Shown: piece after piece, positions 6,848-8,094 of the stretch | Layout: the number at the start of each line of letters is the position of its first letter | Position numbering within the stretch: the stretch's first letter is position 1 | DNA from: Singulisphaera sp. GP187 | Lineage (GTDB): Bacteria > Pseudomonadota > Gammaproteobacteria > Burkholderiales > Burkholderiaceae_C | Direction: 5' to 3' | Length of the DNA: 8,094 nt | Assembly: GCA_943327965.2 (NCBI GenBank) | Contig: CALPYQ020000053.1 | Coordinates: 1-8,094 of the forward strand | Notes under the pieces: generated by a model | Told to the model about the DNA's origin: nothing | The model's database searches: none | What the model saw: the letters and a program-made list of their open reading frames with translations, nothing else | Translations under genes and position numbers: made by a program

Positions 6848-7652
6848 CCACGTTGCGCATTTGGTGCTGAACAAGCCCGAATCGCTCAACACCATGCACC
6901 CGACGTTTTGGCGCGAACTCGACACCGTCTTGCATCAACTCAACAACGAAGGCAAGGCACGTGCCTTGGTCATCTCGAGCACAGGCAAACACTTTTCCGC
7001 AGGCATGGCCCTGGAAACATTTTCAGGCGCCATTTCGATGGATGCTAATAGCCCTGAAGGCCGGGCTGCGGTGTATGACTCGCTCACCGACATGCAATCC
7101 ACCTTCACCTTGTTGGAAACTTTGCGCATGCCCGTGATTGCCGCCATTCATGGCGGTTGCATTGGCGGTGCCGTCGACATGGTGACGGCCTGCTGCATTC
7201 GCTATGCCACGCAAGATGCCTTTTTCTGCGTTCAAGAAATCAACATTGGCATGGTGGCCGACGTCGGCACTTTGCAACGCTTGCCTAAATTGCTGCCTAT
7301 GGGTTTGGTCAAAGAATTGGCGTATACCGGTCGTCGCCTCAGTGCAGACAATGCATTGAAGCACGGCCTGGTGACACAGGTGTTTGAATCACAGGAAGCT
7401 CTGGTGGCGGGGGCTTTAGCGTGTGCCAAAGAGATGGCCAACAAACCACCAGTGGCCATTTGGGGTACCAAGCAAGCCCTGAACTATGCGCGCGACCATA
7501 GCGTGGAAGACAGTCTTCGCCAAATGGGATGGTTGCAAGGTGCTATTTGGAGCAATCCGCACATTCGCGAAGCGCTGGAAGCGGCCAAAGAAAAACGTCC
7601 AGCTAACTTTCCACCATTGGCACCCCTCAAAGGTTTTAAAACCTACGGTTGA
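6810..7652 (+). CDS. Crotonase-family enzyme, probable delta3,5-delta2,4-dienoyl-CoA isomerase (ECH1-like)
   Basis: Crotonase-fold enzyme acting on fatty acyl-CoA. Catalytic residues match mammalian ECH1, which shifts 3,5-dienoyl-CoA to 2,4-dienoyl-CoA during oxidation of unsaturated fatty acids: D123 in GGAVD, E143 in VQEINIG and D151 in VADVGTLQRLP correspond to rat D176, E196 and D204 with identical spacing (20 and 8 residues). In enoyl-CoA hydratases the first and last are usually Glu and Gly. Oxyanion-hole segments are SAGMAL (63-68) and GGCIGGAVD (115-123). 280 residues, normal for the family. The start at 6810 is chosen for its GAGG site and because CFSLTMNDHVAHLVL forms the usual first strands; 6786 and 6840 are alternatives. 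It overlaps the dinB end by 38 bp in another frame, suggesting coupling. ACCIR replaces the ACDIR common in relatives. Automated annotation would probably say enoyl-CoA hydratase/isomerase; substrate is not proven. Confidence 0.88.
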   Translation: MDKLNCFSLTMNDHVAHLVLNKPESLNTMHPTFWRELDTVLHQLNNEGKARALVISSTGKHFSAGMALETFSGAISMDANSPEGRAAVYDSLTDMQSTFTLLETLRMPVIAAIHGGCIGGAVDMVTACCIRYATQDAFFCVQEINIGMVADVGTLQRLPKLLPMGLVKELAYTGRRLSADNALKHGLVTQVFESQEALVAGALACAKEMANKPPVAIWGTKQALNYARDHSVEDSLRQMGWLQGAIWSNPHIREALEAAKEKRPANFPPLAPLKGFKTYG

Positions 7653-7673
7653 TCGCAACAGCCAGCACATCGT

Positions 7674-7702
7674 GTGGCCCATGTAGCGGGCCGCTTATTG
7701 TC
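7674..7702 (+). terminator. Possible weak rho-independent terminator after the crotonase gene
   Basis: GTGGCCC (7674-7680) pairs with GGGCCGC (7688-7694) through seven base pairs, including one U-G, around a 7-base loop, followed by a modestly T-rich stretch (TTATTGTC). It lies in the 42-bp gap between convergent genes and abuts the queF stop codon. The T-run is interrupted, so efficiency is uncertain. On the - strand no T-run follows, so it would serve only + strand transcripts. Confidence 0.4.
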
Positions 7703-8094
7703 TAGCCGTCCGAATGTTGGGCGGCGGAGATTGTGGATGGCTGGTTCGCCAAGGGTTGATGTCCAAACCGCCTCGGCGTGTGTACCTTGCATACACACTT
7801 AACTTGAGCGGTTTGCATCGCGTCCAAATGTCCATGAAGATGCGCTCCACGCACTGCTCATGAAACTCATTGTGATTTCTAAAACTCACGATGTACTGCA
7901 GCAAACCCGCCTGGTCAATTTGCGACCCTGAATACGAAATTTGCACACTGCCCCAATCGGGTTGTCCCGTGACCAAGCAATTGCTTTTGAGCAAGTGACT
8001 CACCAAGGTTTCCGTGACGGGCGCCTCGTCTTTTTGTGCGCGAAGCAATTCAGGTGCAGGCTGATAGTGGGTGCACTCAATGTCCATGCGATCC
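7695..8094 (-). CDS. queF: NADPH-dependent 7-cyano-7-deazaguanine (preQ0) reductase, C-terminal half (5' end outside window)
   Basis: Reduces the nitrile of preQ0 to the amine preQ1 with NADPH, a committed step of queuosine tRNA modification. The frame continues through the right edge, so the ATG at 8087 is probably internal: about 132 codons are present against roughly 280 for the long, two-domain QueF of E. coli type. The visible part is the C-terminal tunnelling-fold half: [13 protein letters not shown] holds the nucleophilic cysteine (codon 7977-7979) and the conserved Asp (7956-7958), corresponding to E. coli C190 and D197. [16 protein letters not shown] supplies the substrate-binding EFHE, and [13 protein letters not shown] closes the domain. 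The N-terminal half, with the ESxS NADPH-binding region of the bimodular form, would lie to the right. The gene is convergent with the crotonase and separated from it by 42 bp, so it belongs to a different transcript. No defects seen. Confidence 0.96.
   Translation of the reverse strand, partial: DRMDIECTHYQPAPELLRAQKDEAPVTETLVSHLLKSNCLVTGQPDWGSVQISYSGSQIDQAGLLQYIVSFRNHNEFHEQCVERIFMDIWTRCKPLKLSVYARYTRRGGLDINPWRTSHPQSPPPNIRTARQ

Noticed and set aside
7631..7644. Perfect 14-bp palindrome AGGTTTTAAAACCT
   Set aside because: It lies inside the crotonase coding end (GFKT codons), 8 bases before the stop, with no T-run or loop and no promoter nearby. Most likely a codon-driven coincidence.
7705..7725. 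Second hairpin (GCCGTCC / GGGCGGC) as a terminator
   Set aside because: It falls within the queF coding end, has no following T-run on the + strand, and on the - strand carries a C-A mismatch, so it is not convincing for either transcript.

Overview
The window is an 8.1 kb piece of what looks like the core chromosome of a betaproteobacterium, most probably a freshwater Comamonadaceae member of the Limnohabitans/Rhodoferax kind. This rests on protein wording that I recognise from memory (the ArgH N-terminus, the LldD-type oxidase, a Y-family polymerase with an enlarged fingers loop, the ECH1-like crotonase), on the moderate GC content (about half by eye, not computed) and on dense gene packing. 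No database search was run. There are no mobile elements, tRNA or rRNA genes, CRISPR arrays or recognisable phage genes.

Layout: six genes lie on the + strand, followed by one convergent gene on the - strand. (1) 1-2256 is the C-terminal four fifths of phosphoenolpyruvate carboxylase (ppc), cut by the left edge. (2) 2257-2346 is a 90-bp gap unusually rich in inverted repeats. (3) argH, argininosuccinate lyase. (4) Only 12 bp later, a single-domain hemerythrin with all seven di-iron ligands and an odd cysteine-containing tail. (5) An FMN-dependent 2-hydroxyacid dehydrogenase of the LldD (L-lactate) type. (6) 24 bp later, dinB (DNA polymerase IV), with a GTG start and an insertion of about 37-40 residues next to the active-site fingers. 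(7) Overlapping the end of dinB by 38 bp, a crotonase whose catalytic residues match delta3,5-delta2,4-dienoyl-CoA isomerase. (8) On the - strand, the C-terminal half of queF (preQ0 reductase), cut by the right edge and meeting the crotonase tail to tail across a 42-bp gap that holds a weak terminator-like hairpin.

How they work together: the tight spacing suggests two co-transcribed groups, argH-hemerythrin and lldD-dinB-crotonase, perhaps one run from the argH promoter region to the hairpin at about 7674-7694. Functionally it is a mixed housekeeping run: anaplerosis (ppc), arginine synthesis (argH), oxygen/di-iron chemistry (hemerythrin), lactate oxidation (lldD), translesion synthesis (dinB), unsaturated fatty acid oxidation (crotonase) and queuosine synthesis (queF). 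I see no evidence for a new multi-gene system. The points most worth a second look are the nested inverted repeats before argH, the DinB fingers insertion, the dual-coded clamp-binding tail of DinB, and the cysteine tail of the hemerythrin.
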